Source: Thraustochytrium sp. TN22
Lineage: Eukaryota > Sar > Bigyra > Thraustochytrida > Thraustochytriidae
DNA length: 37,138 nucleotides
NCBI GenBank assembly: GCA_013306675.1
Contig: JABLUY010000306.1
Location: forward strand, 1-37,138
Direction: 5' to 3'
The notes under the pieces are model-generated. The model saw nothing but the letters and a program-made list of their open reading frames with translations, was not told the origin of the DNA and ran no database searches. The translations under genes were made by a program, and so were the position numbers. Of this stretch, positions 24,874 to 34,046 are shown in pieces (position 1 is the stretch's first letter; each line of letters opens with the position of its first letter).

Positions 24874-27054
24874 ATGCAGGTGCGCAAGGAGGCGCTCCTG
24901 CTGCTGCTGGAGGCGGTGTCGGCCGAAAGGACTCGTCGCGCGCGGCTTTCGCTACGGCAGGCCGCCGAGGCTCTTGGCCAAGGCGCACGATCTTCGCTGC
25001 ATCGCGGCTCGGGCGGCTCCTCGACGGCGAGGGACGCGCCTCTGCCCACGGACACGCCCCGCACCCCGGTGCTCTCAGAGGAAGAAACGGCGCAGCAGTT
25101 CGAGCTGACGGAGACGGACCAGGCGGCGCTGCACGGCAAGGCCGAGGAGGGGTCGGGGGTGAGCTTGACGATCTGGGACTACGGCGGTCAGCAGGTGTTT
25201 TACGCACTGCACCACATCTTCCTCACGGACAAGGGCCTGTACCTGGTGGTCTTCGACATGCGTGAGGTCCTCCGACGTGAGACGTGCAGCAAAGCGGTGG
25301 AGTACCTGCGCTTCTGGCTCAACAGTATCGAGCTGCACGCGCAAGGTGCACCGGTGCTCCTGGTCGGCACCTACCTCGACCAGGTACACCGCGCGGCTGA
25401 CTTGCGCCTGGTGGACCGCACACTGCGGGCGCCCCCACTTCAGGCGGACAAGATTCCCACGCTGGTCAAGCCGGCGGGGCGCCGCGTGTTCTTCGCGGTG
25501 GGCAACTGCAGCAGCGACCCGGAGCGGGCATCGGAGCTGCGCAAGGCCGTTGTGGCAGCGGCCTTGCGGCAGGATTACATGAAGCAGGAGGTACCCCTGG
25601 CATGGCTCAAGGTGCACGAGGAGCTCCTGCTGACGAAGGAGCCCTTTATCGCGTACGAGACGGTCCTGGAGATGGCGGGAAGCTACGGATGCTCGGGGGC
25701 GGAGGTGGACGCGATACTGCTGTACTTTCACGGGCTCGGGGTGGTGGTGCACTTGCGCGGATCGGAGACGCTGGCGCGCGTGGTGGTTCTGGAGCCCCAG
25801 TGGCTGTTGGACAAGCTGGCTTGCGTCATTGCTGCCGGTATACACGTTGGCGCAACGCAGCTGGAGCTCGAAAAGACCGGCAAACCTGTGCTCCAGGCTG
25901 CCTTTCAGCGGCTGCGGCGCGACGCGCTCGCCTCGCGCGCCTTGCTCGAGTGGCTCTGGCGCGGGCAGGAGGTGGATTGCCGGCTGGCATTCATGGAGGA
26001 GAACATGCTCATTGCGTTTTGGGCCTTTGGCGACGACGCGCGCACCGACGAGGTCTACATGGTCACTGGCCTGCTGGGCGTGCTGGATGGCGCCGCGCCG
26101 CTCGAGCTGGGCGATTTCTCGCCTGGCTTGGCCTGCGAGCTGGACTGCAGCCGGCTGTATCTGCCGGACGGCGTCTTCGAGCGCCTCATCGCGCAGGCGG
26201 CTAACTACGCCGCGCACCTTGGCGTCGATGCGCTGCAGCCGCGGAACGGCCGGCACGCAGCGCTCATGGCCTTTGGCTCGGACCGCTTCTCCATCCGTGT
26301 GCAAGGCGATGTCTTGCGCATCACGGTCGATGCGGCGGCCGAGCGCCCGGTGCTTGTCCTCAAGCTGGTCGTCTCCATGTTCCGCAAGCAGCAGGAGGCC
26401 GTCTTCGCGCGTCTGCCCTGGGAGCTCACGGTAGTGAGTCCGGTTTCGGGTGCAGTCGTGGCGTACGTGGCACTTCTCGCGCTGTGGGCCCCGGGCTCCA
26501 CGAAGCGCGTCGAGGCGGTGCGCCCTCGCAAGACCAAGGTGTCTGTGGGGGAGTTCGACCGCTTCTTCCAGGCCGGCGCACATTTCGACCCGGACGCTGA
26601 TGACGACGAGCCCGTTCAGCTGGCCGTGCCGGCGCTTGGTCCGGACGAGTCGAGCCACGTGTTTCTCTGCCACGACAACGCGGGTATCGCCGGCGACCTC
26701 GCCCGCAAGCTCGAGCGCCGCGGTGTCGTCGTCGCCGGGACGCAGGGCGCGGAGATCGCTTCAGATGGTGCAGGGTCGCGCGTCGTGGTGCTCGTGCTCA
26801 CCGTGGGCGTCTTCTCGAGCTCCGCCGTCCGCGAGGAGCTCCGCGCTGCTGTGGATCTTGGCAAGCGCGTCGTGGTGGTCCACGAGGCAGACCCCTTTCG
26901 GCCAACCTTTGCGCCTTGGTCTGCCTACGTCGCATCGGTGCCTTCGTTTCTATCCTTTCTTCTGGCCGACCCGGCCGCCTCGCTTGCGCTGCGTCGCAAG
27001 TACTTCGAGCAAGAGGCGTTCATGTCCGCACTTGCGGACGCCTGCTTTCGGTAG
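24874..27054 (+). CDS. Roc-COR protein with C-terminal TIR-like domain, no visible P-loop
   Basis: 726 residues from ATG 24874. The Roc second half is clear: W-D-Y-G-G-Q-Q-V-F-Y-A-L-H-H-I-F (switch II, Asp ~102), L-Y-L-V-V-F-D-M-R-E, and V-G-T-Y-L-D (~164-169), comparable to T-H-L-D in LRRK2. COR follows (~230-400, with V-V-L-E-P-Q-W-L-L-D-K-L). From ~593 a TIR-like domain begins S-S-H-V-F-L-C-H-D and contains L-T-x-G-V-F-S-S-S-A-V-R-E-E-L-R and G-K-R-V-V-V-V-H-E. The first ~90 residues hold no G-x4-G-K-S/T loop and no LRR, and I see none in the 215 bp upstream. The gene is either 5'-truncated, has a missed upstream exon, or encodes a Roc that does not bind nucleotide normally. It sits on the plus strand between hydroxylase copies A and B. 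Confidence 0.75.
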   Translation: MQVRKEALLLLLEAVSAERTRRARLSLRQAAEALGQGARSSLHRGSGGSSTARDAPLPTDTPRTPVLSEEETAQQFELTETDQAALHGKAEEGSGVSLTIWDYGGQQVFYALHHIFLTDKGLYLVVFDMREVLRRETCSKAVEYLRFWLNSIELHAQGAPVLLVGTYLDQVHRAADLRLVDRTLRAPPLQADKIPTLVKPAGRRVFFAVGNCSSDPERASELRKAVVAAALRQDYMKQEVPLAWLKVHEELLLTKEPFIAYETVLEMAGSYGCSGAEVDAILLYFHGLGVVVHLRGSETLARVVVLEPQWLLDKLACVIAAGIHVGATQLELEKTGKPVLQAAFQRLRRDALASRALLEWLWRGQEVDCRLAFMEENMLIAFWAFGDDARTDEVYMVTGLLGVLDGAAPLELGDFSPGLACELDCSRLYLPDGVFERLIAQAANYAAHLGVDALQPRNGRHAALMAFGSDRFSIRVQGDVLRITVDAAAERPVLVLKLVVSMFRKQQEAVFARLPWELTVVSPVSGAVVAYVALLALWAPGSTKRVEAVRPRKTKVSVGEFDRFFQAGAHFDPDADDDEPVQLAVPALGPDESSHVFLCHDNAGIAGDLARKLERRGVVVAGTQGAEIASDGAGSRVVVLVLTVGVFSSSAVREELRAAVDLGKRVVVVHEADPFRPTFAPWSAYVASVPSFLSFLLADPAASLALRRKYFEQEAFMSALADACFR

Positions 27055-27258
27055 GTAAGAAATATTGTTGTTTTCAAGCTCGTTGCATTGCGCACAGGCG
27101 CGGCCTCTGTCCTCACAAGAAAACAAAGGAACGTTCCGGCCAATCACTCGCGCATTCAAGTTCTGTGGTGAAGACTGGCGTAACTATGCGCAGCAAGCCA
27201 ATTGTGGTTGCGGCAACGTGCGGGTGCCACGTTAAGGATGCTCTTGTCCGTATCGTGC

Positions 27259-27662
27259 ATGCAAAGTCCGGGCTTGACGTGCGCGGCTCGCGCCGGTGGC
27301 AAGAGCCTCGTGTACAAGTACCTGCGCGCCTGGGCGAATGAGACGCAGGAGTTAACATGCAGGCCATGATGGACGGCGTGCGCGACACGCGCACCTTCGT
27401 GCTCGTCCTGACGCAGGGCGTCTTTAGCAGCGCCGCCGTGCGCCGCGAGCTTCGCCAGGCCGTGGACTGCGGCAAGAGGATCCTTTGTGTGAACGAGTCC
27501 ATCCCGGACCGCCCGGGCTATGCTCCCTTTGGCGACTACATCAAGACCACGCCCGACTTTTGCGCGGGGCTTTTTCTCGAGGAGGAGTCGCTGCCCGTGC
27601 GTCGCCGCTACTACGAGGAAGAGGCCTTTCTGGCCGAGCTAATTCGTCGTGCTCTCGAGTGA
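27259..27662 (+). pseudogene. orphan TIR-like domain fragment with a frameshift
   Basis: Two overlapping frames make one TIR-like domain. Frame 1 (27259-27369) has G-G-K-S-L-V-Y-K-Y-L-R-A-W, like the first helix of the domain. Frame 2 (27357-27662) continues with M-Q-A-M-M-D-G-V-R-D-T-R-T-F-V-L-V-L-T-Q-G and V-R-R-E-L-R-Q-A-V-D-C-G-K-R. It closely parallels the C-terminal domain of the preceding gene (L-T-x-G-V-F-S-S; R-R-K-Y-F-E-Q-E-A-F versus R-R-Y-Y-E-E-E-A-F). The switch point is near 27345-27357. It looks like the C-terminal remnant of a tandem duplicate that lost Roc-COR. A spliced or short TIR-only protein from ATG 27357 (101 residues) remains possible. Confidence 0.6.
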
Positions 27663-28396
27663 GGTCTGCGTGTGCCCCGCGTTGCATGTGCGTCTTTGAG
27701 ACGATCGAGTTCTTCAGAATGTGATGTTTTGTTTTGTTTTGTTGTTTCAAGAATGCGGGTGCGGCACTTCGTTGCGGTCGGATATCACAATAGATGGCCG
27801 GGTGAGCGAAGGCGCACTGATCCAGAAAGGTACTTGAAGCTAACTTGGTGCAGACGCGTTCGCATGACCTGAGCGGAGAACCCCGGGTGGCGCGAGATGC
27901 ACTCGTGCGTGCGTCCGCTCGTGCGCTCGCTCGGTGTTGCGCTGACCGACACAGACAACAAAGGCCTGACCCGCCAGCTCAAGCCTGGATCCTGCTGGCT
28001 CAAGATGAGAACCTGCTCCCTCAACTAACACCGAAGCCTCGCGCAAGCGAGCATGCTCACCAACACTCACGATACCAGCTGCTGCTAGATGGCCCGTGAT
28101 ACTGGTCGGATGAAACGCGGCCACGGTGAAGGCAGCGCTACCTTGGCCAAGAAGAAGACGAAGCGATGATGAAGACGTAGAACGATGAAGAGGAAGGGAA
28201 GATCACAACGCGTGATCTCACCACGAAGCGTGCGAGTTTCTCCAAGTGCGCGAGTACCATGGCAGGGTACTACGAAATTTACGAAGCATGTGGGTTCCAC
28301 GACGCTTGCGTCTATCTTTCGACACGTCCCTGTTCAAGGAGCTCGAGAAAGTATCAAGGCTCGGTCATGGCTTCCGTGCTTGCTCGGTTGCCAACC

Positions 28397-28428
<32 letters not shown>

Positions 28429-28900
28429 CGAAGCGAGCACGCCGAGAAGAGGTTGCCAAGTCCAGAGCAAGCCATGGCTCACCCACTGGCGCTGCTCATG
28501 ACGTGAGCGTCCGACCATCACCAGCAGTGCACTAAGCGTCATCCAAGAACATCACCAACCAGACCGCGGCGGCCTGCATTCAATGCCAGCCCCGTGTGCA
28601 GCGGCCGCGCGCGCGACGCGCGCGGGGGAAAAATCGAAGCCGTGTGACTCTCCTGCCGACCACGGTCCGGGTGGCGGACCGGCGGGTTCACGCGGTTCAC
28701 GCGCAGAAGGCTGGTTCTCCTCCTCCAAGTCGAAGGACCAGACCAAGGCCGGCAAAGGCAAAGGCAAAGGCAAAGCAGAGCCCGGACGACCCCGGCCGCG
28801 AGCGCGCCGAGCGGCGCGCACAGCGAGCGGCAGCGTCCCTCGACGTGGTGGTGGTCGTCGTGGCCGTGGACGTCGTCGTCGTCTTTGGAGTCTCTGGAGC
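27663..28900. other. intergenic region upstream of hydroxylase B; GA microsatellite
   Basis: Contains a (GA)n tract at 28397-28429 and a ggcaaa hexanucleotide run at ~28752-28777. Short ORFs on both strands have no recognisable domain. The frame of hydroxylase B is open upstream to an ATG at 28583, but that extension is low-complexity and absent from its paralogues. Confidence 0.5.
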
Positions 28901-29935
28901 ATGGCGGCGGCCCGCGAGGCGGCGCCGCTCCTGTCGGTGCGCACGGAGCAGGCGCTGGCCGTGGCGCTGGCGGGCGCCACGGCCGCGTACGGGTTCGCGA
29001 CGGCCGATGAGGTGAAGCGCCTGCGCGAGGAGGAGGCGGAACGCGCGCGGGAGACGGGCAAGGCGCAGCGCAAGCCGAGCGCGGAGAAGGTGCAGGACCA
29101 CCCGGTGGCGGCCTGGATCATCAGCAACGGGTCGGTGGCCTGCGCCACGGCGCTGCGGTACGCGCTGGTGGGCGAGGCCGTGCAGACGGACTCGTGGCGC
29201 AAGACGTTCCTGCGCATGATGGCGGCTGGCGTGGTGCAGATTGACTTCCTCATCGCGTGGCACAAGGTGCTCATCAACCACGTGTACGGGCACGTGCCCT
29301 TCTTCTCGGACAAGCGCAAGGAGCAGACGGTGCTGGAGGTGCTGCTGGACTACACCAGGGGCAACCTCATCACCAACGCGGTGGCCACCTACATGGGCGC
29401 GTCCGGCTTCGTCAAGGCCAAGAATGCGGGCCACTTTGAGGGCTTGGCGAACTGGCGCCCGCTTCGCTTCTTGGCGCGCCTCATTTGGATTCGCTTCTTC
29501 GTGGACGTCTTCTTCTTCCTCGGCCACCGTATCCTGCACCTGAAGAAGGTCTACTGGTGGGGCCACCGCACGCACCACGGGCACTCACACACGCAGCTGA
29601 CCACGAACTACCACTTTGACTCGTGGGACCTCTTCATTGAGGGCACCGTGCCTTTCCTCCTGGGCAGCATGGCCTATAAGAAGGTGTTTGGTCGGGGCAT
29701 GGGCCAGTTCGAGGTGGCGCTCATGACCAGCTACGTGTACTGGCTCGAGATTGAGTCGCACGCCGGCAAGCCCATGCCCACCATGTCCACCATCGCGCCG
29801 CTCTCGCCCTGGACGCAGCGCATCGACGACTGGGCTTCTTGGGCGCACGAGGTCCACCACCGCGTCCTGCGCTGCAACTACTCCATCATGCCCTGGGTCG
29901 ACTACCTCGCCGGCACGCTGCGCCTCGACTTATAA
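28901..29935 (+). CDS. fatty acid hydroxylase/sterol desaturase superfamily protein, copy B
   Basis: 344 residues. Start ATG 28901 is chosen because the protein then aligns with copies A, C and D from S-V-R-T-E-Q onward; an in-frame ATG at 28583 would add 106 low-complexity residues. Histidine boxes are H209-x3-H213, H222-x2-H225-H226 and H316-x2-H319-H320. The family block W-W-G-H-R-T-H-H-G-H-S-H-T-Q-L matches copy A almost exactly. After the last box this copy reads H-H-R-V-L-R-C-N-Y-S where the others have His at the Arg position, an individual substitution in a stretch otherwise invariant in the array. The likely activity is di-iron-dependent oxidation of a membrane lipid; substrate unknown. 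It is ~340 bp upstream of copy C. Confidence 0.9.
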   Translation: MAAAREAAPLLSVRTEQALAVALAGATAAYGFATADEVKRLREEEAERARETGKAQRKPSAEKVQDHPVAAWIISNGSVACATALRYALVGEAVQTDSWRKTFLRMMAAGVVQIDFLIAWHKVLINHVYGHVPFFSDKRKEQTVLEVLLDYTRGNLITNAVATYMGASGFVKAKNAGHFEGLANWRPLRFLARLIWIRFFVDVFFFLGHRILHLKKVYWWGHRTHHGHSHTQLTTNYHFDSWDLFIEGTVPFLLGSMAYKKVFGRGMGQFEVALMTSYVYWLEIESHAGKPMPTMSTIAPLSPWTQRIDDWASWAHEVHHRVLRCNYSIMPWVDYLAGTLRLDL

Positions 29936-30273
29936 GTAAAGAGTGGGGACGGGAAGATAACGTCACGTACACGTCACGCACACTCATCACAAAAGGTCTG
30001 GCCACCTTGAAGCCGGACCGCGATGCTGCCAGTGCCGCTGGCTCGCGTTGCTGCTGGCTCGCGTTGACACTTGTTGTTGAAGTTGAAAGCGAGCCAGGCA
30101 AACTGGTCACGAGCAGAACGCCAACCCCGCGAGTTGAAGTCGAGCGCGGGCAGCTCGCGCGCGCGCGCCCTGCGTCTCAGGCTCGAGCGCGGCGCTGCGC
30201 CGCCGCTGCACTGCAGCCCGCCGCCGCCGTTGCTGTCGTCGTTGACGTCCGAGTCGTCGTGGTGCTCGGCGTC

Positions 30274-31308
30274 ATGAGCGTGCGCGCCGTGGACCCGGCG
30301 CTGGCGACGGCGCGCGCCGAGCAGCGGCTGGCCGTGGCGCTGCTGGCGGCCACGGCGGCGTACGGGCTGGCGAGCGCCAAGGAGGTGAAGCGGCGACGCC
30401 GCGAGGAGGCGGCCACGGCGGCGCGCACAGGCAAGCCGCAGCGCACGCCGAGCGCGGAGAAGCCGCAGGACCACCCCGTGGTGTCGTGGCTGCTGACGAA
30501 CGGGGCCATCGCGGGCAGCGTGGCGCTGCGGTTCGCGCTGACCGGGGAGCGCCGGCAGACGGACCCGAAGCTCACGACCTTTTGTCGGTCCTTTCTGGGC
30601 GGCCTGCTGCAGCTGGAGCTGGGCACGGCGTGCCAGGCCGCGCTCATCCACGGCGTCTACGGCCACGTGCCGTTCTTCGCGGACAAGCGGCGGAAGCAGT
30701 CCGTGCGCGAGCTGGTGCTCGACTACCTGTACGGCAACGTGGTCCTGTCGGCGATCGTGAACGCGGCGCTGCTAAATGGCTTCTACAAGCTCAAGGATCC
30801 GGGCCACTTTGCAGGATGGGCGCGATGGCGGCCCCTGCGCTTTCTGGGGCGCCTGCTGTGGATGCGGGTCTTCGTGGACGTCTGCTTCTTTCTGGGCCAT
30901 CGTGTGCTGCACCTCAAGCGGGTCTTCTGGTGGGGCCATCGCAAGCACCACGGGCACTCCCGAACGCAGCTGACCACAAACTGGCACTTTGACCCGTGGG
31001 ACCTCTTTGTCGAGGCCTCGCTGCCCGTCTCGCTCGGCATAGCCGCCTACGGTCACTGCTTCGGCGCTGTATTTGACCAGCTCGACGGCGCCCTTATCCT
31101 TGCGCACATTTTCTGGCTCGAGACCGCCAGCCACTCGGGCAAGCCCGTGCCGACCATGTCGCTGCTTGCCCCGCTCGCGCCCTGGACCCAGCGCTTCGAC
31201 GACTGGGCGCCCTGGGCGCACGAGCTACACCACCGCGTCATGCACTGCAACTACTCCATCATGCCGTGGGTTGACTACCTCCTGGGTACCTTGCGCCTCG
31301 ACTTGTAG
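30274..31308 (+). CDS. fatty acid hydroxylase/sterol desaturase superfamily protein, copy C
   Basis: 344 residues from ATG 30274, the start that aligns with its paralogues; the reading frame is open far upstream only because of base composition. Boxes are G-H-R-V-L-H (HX3H), H-R-K-H-H (HX2HH) and H-E-L-H-H (HX2HH), and the ending W-V-D-Y-L-L-G-T is the closest in the array to the superfamily W-D-x-x-x-G-T. It is more diverged from A and B in the middle part (e.g. the segment 110-180 and R for H in G-H-S-R-T-Q-L), which suggests an older duplication or a different substrate. The 5' flank carries ctgccagtgcc ~245 bp before the start. Confidence 0.9.
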   Translation: MSVRAVDPALATARAEQRLAVALLAATAAYGLASAKEVKRRRREEAATAARTGKPQRTPSAEKPQDHPVVSWLLTNGAIAGSVALRFALTGERRQTDPKLTTFCRSFLGGLLQLELGTACQAALIHGVYGHVPFFADKRRKQSVRELVLDYLYGNVVLSAIVNAALLNGFYKLKDPGHFAGWARWRPLRFLGRLLWMRVFVDVCFFLGHRVLHLKRVFWWGHRKHHGHSRTQLTTNWHFDPWDLFVEASLPVSLGIAAYGHCFGAVFDQLDGALILAHIFWLETASHSGKPVPTMSLLAPLAPWTQRFDDWAPWAHELHHRVMHCNYSIMPWVDYLLGTLRLDL

Positions 31309-32601
31309 AAAAGCAAAATCCAAGAACACGAATTTGTTTGTTGACAAGGTCTGCTTGCACGTGCAATGGAGTCAAAGAATCACGCCTGTGAGAGGGAGGG
31401 AGCACCGTGGCCCGGACCGGGACTCGGGCTCCAGACCGGGATCTGTGACGGAGCACTGGCACTGGCACTGGCAGTGCACCAGTTTGGGTCAACCCACCCC
31501 CTGGCCATGCGGCGGCCCGCACCTCCTTCGCGGCCGGTCCAAGCTCTCGGGCTAGTCCGCCAGCGAGCCGCAGCGCTGCACGTGCAGATCCGGTTAATTA
31601 AAAGACCTGTTACTGATCGTACAGCCTAAGTTAGCGCCGGCCCCCTTGGTGGTGCGCGTACTCTGCAACGGCCTTTCTGCGATCAGGGCGACTTGTCGGC
31701 TCGTGCGCTTTGCAACGTAGGATCGCGCATCCGTCCTGCGACGGTGCACGGGCCTCCTCCCCCCCCAGCCCCGAAGTCCGGACTCGGACCGATGGAAGCA
31801 CTGGTCGCGCTGCCCGCGTCCGGCGGTCCGCCGCTCTCGGCGGCCAGCCCGCCGTGCCTGCGACCGTAGTAGGGCGTCGACGCCCGTGCCTCGCCCCCGC
31901 GCCGCGGCGCCTCACGCGCACCTGCAGTGATGGTGAGCCCGAGACAGATCCTCGCTGGCCTCGCTGCCGCCGGGCGGCATTCTTGCCGCCGGCCAGGAAG
32001 CGCCAGCCTGAGGAAGGTTGGCAACCTGCCTGTCACCACTGCAGTCCCAAGATACTGCCAGTGCACGAGGCTCCAGACCGTCGTGCAGCGCCCCGGCAAG
32101 CGCGACGAGGCCAGCGCGAGCGGCGACCTCGCACGGCGACCTCGCGGGCCTTGCCCAGCCGCCCGTCCACCGGCGGCCGTCGCCTGCCAGTGCCAGTGCG
32201 GCCTGCGCTCGAGCTCCGACTCCGGGTCACCGCCCAGGTGGTAGCGTTAACTTAGTCGTAGGTCTCCTCCACGGGGGCTGCCGCGGCCCTGGCGACGGGG
32301 CCAGAGTGCGGCCGCTGGGGCGCGTCCACACGTCGCCCGGCGCCGGCCCGCCGCGCGCCGCGACGGCGGACCGGCGCTGCGGCGCGGCGGCGCGGGCGCC
32401 CGCAGACCGCCATCGCCCCGCGCAGCCCGCCGCGCGCGCGGCCGAGACGGACGCCGGCGCCGGCGATTGGAATTTGCATTCGAAAGTCGGCCGAGAGGAA
32501 GAGATTTGATTTTCAAACTCAAACTCGGAGAGCAGGTCGGGCAGCGCCGCGGCGAGCTCGTACGAGGTCGAGGTCGAGGTCGAGGTCGAGGGGCGGCGAG
32601 G
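31309..32601. other. intergenic region upstream of hydroxylase D
   Basis: No gene is supported over ~1.3 kb. It contains several TGCCAGTG/CACTGGCA motifs (31454-31482, 32055-32066, 32183-32200) and a ggtcga hexanucleotide run at ~32562-32592 immediately before the copy D start codon. AT-richer patches near 31590-31635 may belong to a promoter or 3' flank. Confidence 0.5.
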
Positions 32602-33633
32602 ATGCAAAAGGCCAAGGCCGCGGAGGGGCTCATGTCCGTGGCGACGGAGCAAAAGCTGGCGGCCGTGCTGGCGGCGGCGACCGTGGCGTACGGGTTCGTG
32701 AGCGCGGACGACATCAAGCGGCGGCGCCTGGAGGAGGTGGAGCGCGCGCGCACGACGGGCAAGCCGCAGCGCAAGCCCAGCGCCGAGAAGATCCAGGACC
32801 ACCCGGTGGCGGGCTGGCTCCTGACCAATGCATCCATCTGGGCCTCGGTCGCCTTGCGGCTCAAGATCGCGGGCCAGGCGCAGCAGTCGGACCCCAAGGC
32901 CAAGACGTTCTGGCGCCTCATGTTCGCCAGCGTCGTGCAGGTGGACATGCTCGTGGGCTTCAACAAGCTGCTCGTTGACCACTTCTACGGTCACATCCCG
33001 TTCTTCTCCGACAAGCGCAAGGAGCGCCCGCCGCTCGAGACCTTTCTCGACTACATGCGCGGGAACTTCCCGACCAACGTGGCGGCCACGCTGCTCACCG
33101 TCTCGGGCTTTTACAAGCTCACCAACCAGGGCCACTTCCAGGGCCTGGCCAACTGGCGCCCGCTGCGCTTCCTGGCGCGCCTCATCTGGATGCGCACCTT
33201 CGTGGATGTCTTCTTCTGGGTGGGCCATCGCATCATTCACTTCAAGAACATTTACTGGCTCGCGCATCGTCGCCACCACGGCCACTCCTACACCCAGATC
33301 TCCACCAACTACCACTTTGACTCCTGGGACCTCTTCATCGAGGCCTTCATGCCCGTGCTGGTCGGCAGCATTGCCTACGAGAAGTTCTTTGATCCCATGG
33401 ACCAGTTCGACCAGGCCCTCATCACCGGCTACGTGTACTGGATCGAAATTCAGTCTCACGCCGGCAAGGCCATGCCTACCATGACCACCTTTGCGCCGCT
33501 CTCCACCTGGACCCAAAGCTTTGATGACATGGCTTCCTGGGCGCACGAGGTCCACCACCGCGTGCTGCACTGCAACTACTCCATCATGCCCTGGTTTGAC
33601 TACCTCATGGGCACCTCCCGCCTCGATATGTAA
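32602..33633 (+). CDS. fatty acid hydroxylase/sterol desaturase superfamily protein, copy D
   Basis: 343 residues from ATG 32602, ten bases after a ggtcga repeat. It has the family N-terminus (T-E-Q-K-L-A-A-V; K-P-Q-R-K-P-S-A-E-K) and all three boxes: G-H-R-I-I-H, A-H-R-R-H-H-G-H-S and H-E-V-H-H-R-V-L-H-C-N-Y-S. It is the most divergent copy around the second box (Y-W-L-A-H instead of W-W-G-H) and has a one-residue deletion near F-F-D-P-M-D-Q-F-D. Last of the four-gene plus-strand array; downstream come two tRNA genes and PRP18. As for the others, a lipid hydroxylase or desaturase in the ER is the family expectation and the substrate is not predictable. Confidence 0.9.
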   Translation: MQKAKAAEGLMSVATEQKLAAVLAAATVAYGFVSADDIKRRRLEEVERARTTGKPQRKPSAEKIQDHPVAGWLLTNASIWASVALRLKIAGQAQQSDPKAKTFWRLMFASVVQVDMLVGFNKLLVDHFYGHIPFFSDKRKERPPLETFLDYMRGNFPTNVAATLLTVSGFYKLTNQGHFQGLANWRPLRFLARLIWMRTFVDVFFWVGHRIIHFKNIYWLAHRRHHGHSYTQISTNYHFDSWDLFIEAFMPVLVGSIAYEKFFDPMDQFDQALITGYVYWIEIQSHAGKAMPTMTTFAPLSTWTQSFDDMASWAHEVHHRVLHCNYSIMPWFDYLMGTSRLDM

Positions 33634-33971
33634 GAAAGAACGATATCTTCCTCAACGTCCGGCGTCGCGCGTGCTCTGGGAGACGTGCAAGAGTGAATCG
33701 ACGCCCGTCACTGACAAAGATGCAGGCGAGGGAACTCGCACCTGTGAAAGAAGAGTCCTGCAGTGAGGCGCGGAGAGGGTTTCACTCCAACAAGGGTCTC
33801 AAGCGCAACCGAGAAGTCAGTTCCCTTACCGCTCGAGTGTCGTGGTCCCTGTCTCGCGAGGGGTCCTGACGTGACCGTGACCTGGGCCTTGAAAATCGTC
33901 TGGCCGTCATGGAAGGCAGGTCGAGCAAGGGACGCCGAAAGGGGCATCCAATCATTGCACACGAAGTACTT

Positions 33972-34041
33972 GCGCGAATGGTTGAAGGGTACAATAGCTG
34001 TTTGCCATGCGGCTGGTCCGGGTTCGAGTCCCGGTTCGCGC
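33972..34041 (+). tRNA. trnG-GCC: tRNA-Gly (anticodon GCC), copy 1
   Basis: Folds as a cloverleaf. The acceptor gcgcgaa pairs perfectly with ttcgcgc. D-stem gttg/caat, anticodon stem gctgt/gcggc with two G-U pairs and loop ttgccat, T-stem ccggg/cccgg with loop ttcgagt. The B box ggttcgagtcc is a perfect match to consensus. No intron and no encoded CCA, as usual in eukaryotes. The base at the discriminator position (34042) is T, the first base of the terminator; tRNA-Gly usually has A there. Confidence 0.85.
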
Positions 34042-34046
34042 TTTTT
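34042..34046 (+). terminator. RNA polymerase III T-run terminator
   Basis: Five T residues directly follow the tRNA acceptor stem of copy 1. Confidence 0.75.

Noticed and set aside
28185-28535. 116-codon plus-strand ORF
   Set aside because: Its middle is a (GA)n microsatellite read as Arg-Glu; no domain.
28583-28900. 106-residue N-terminal extension of hydroxylase B from an in-frame ATG
   Set aside because: Low-complexity, contains the ggcaaa repeat, and has no counterpart in the three paralogues.
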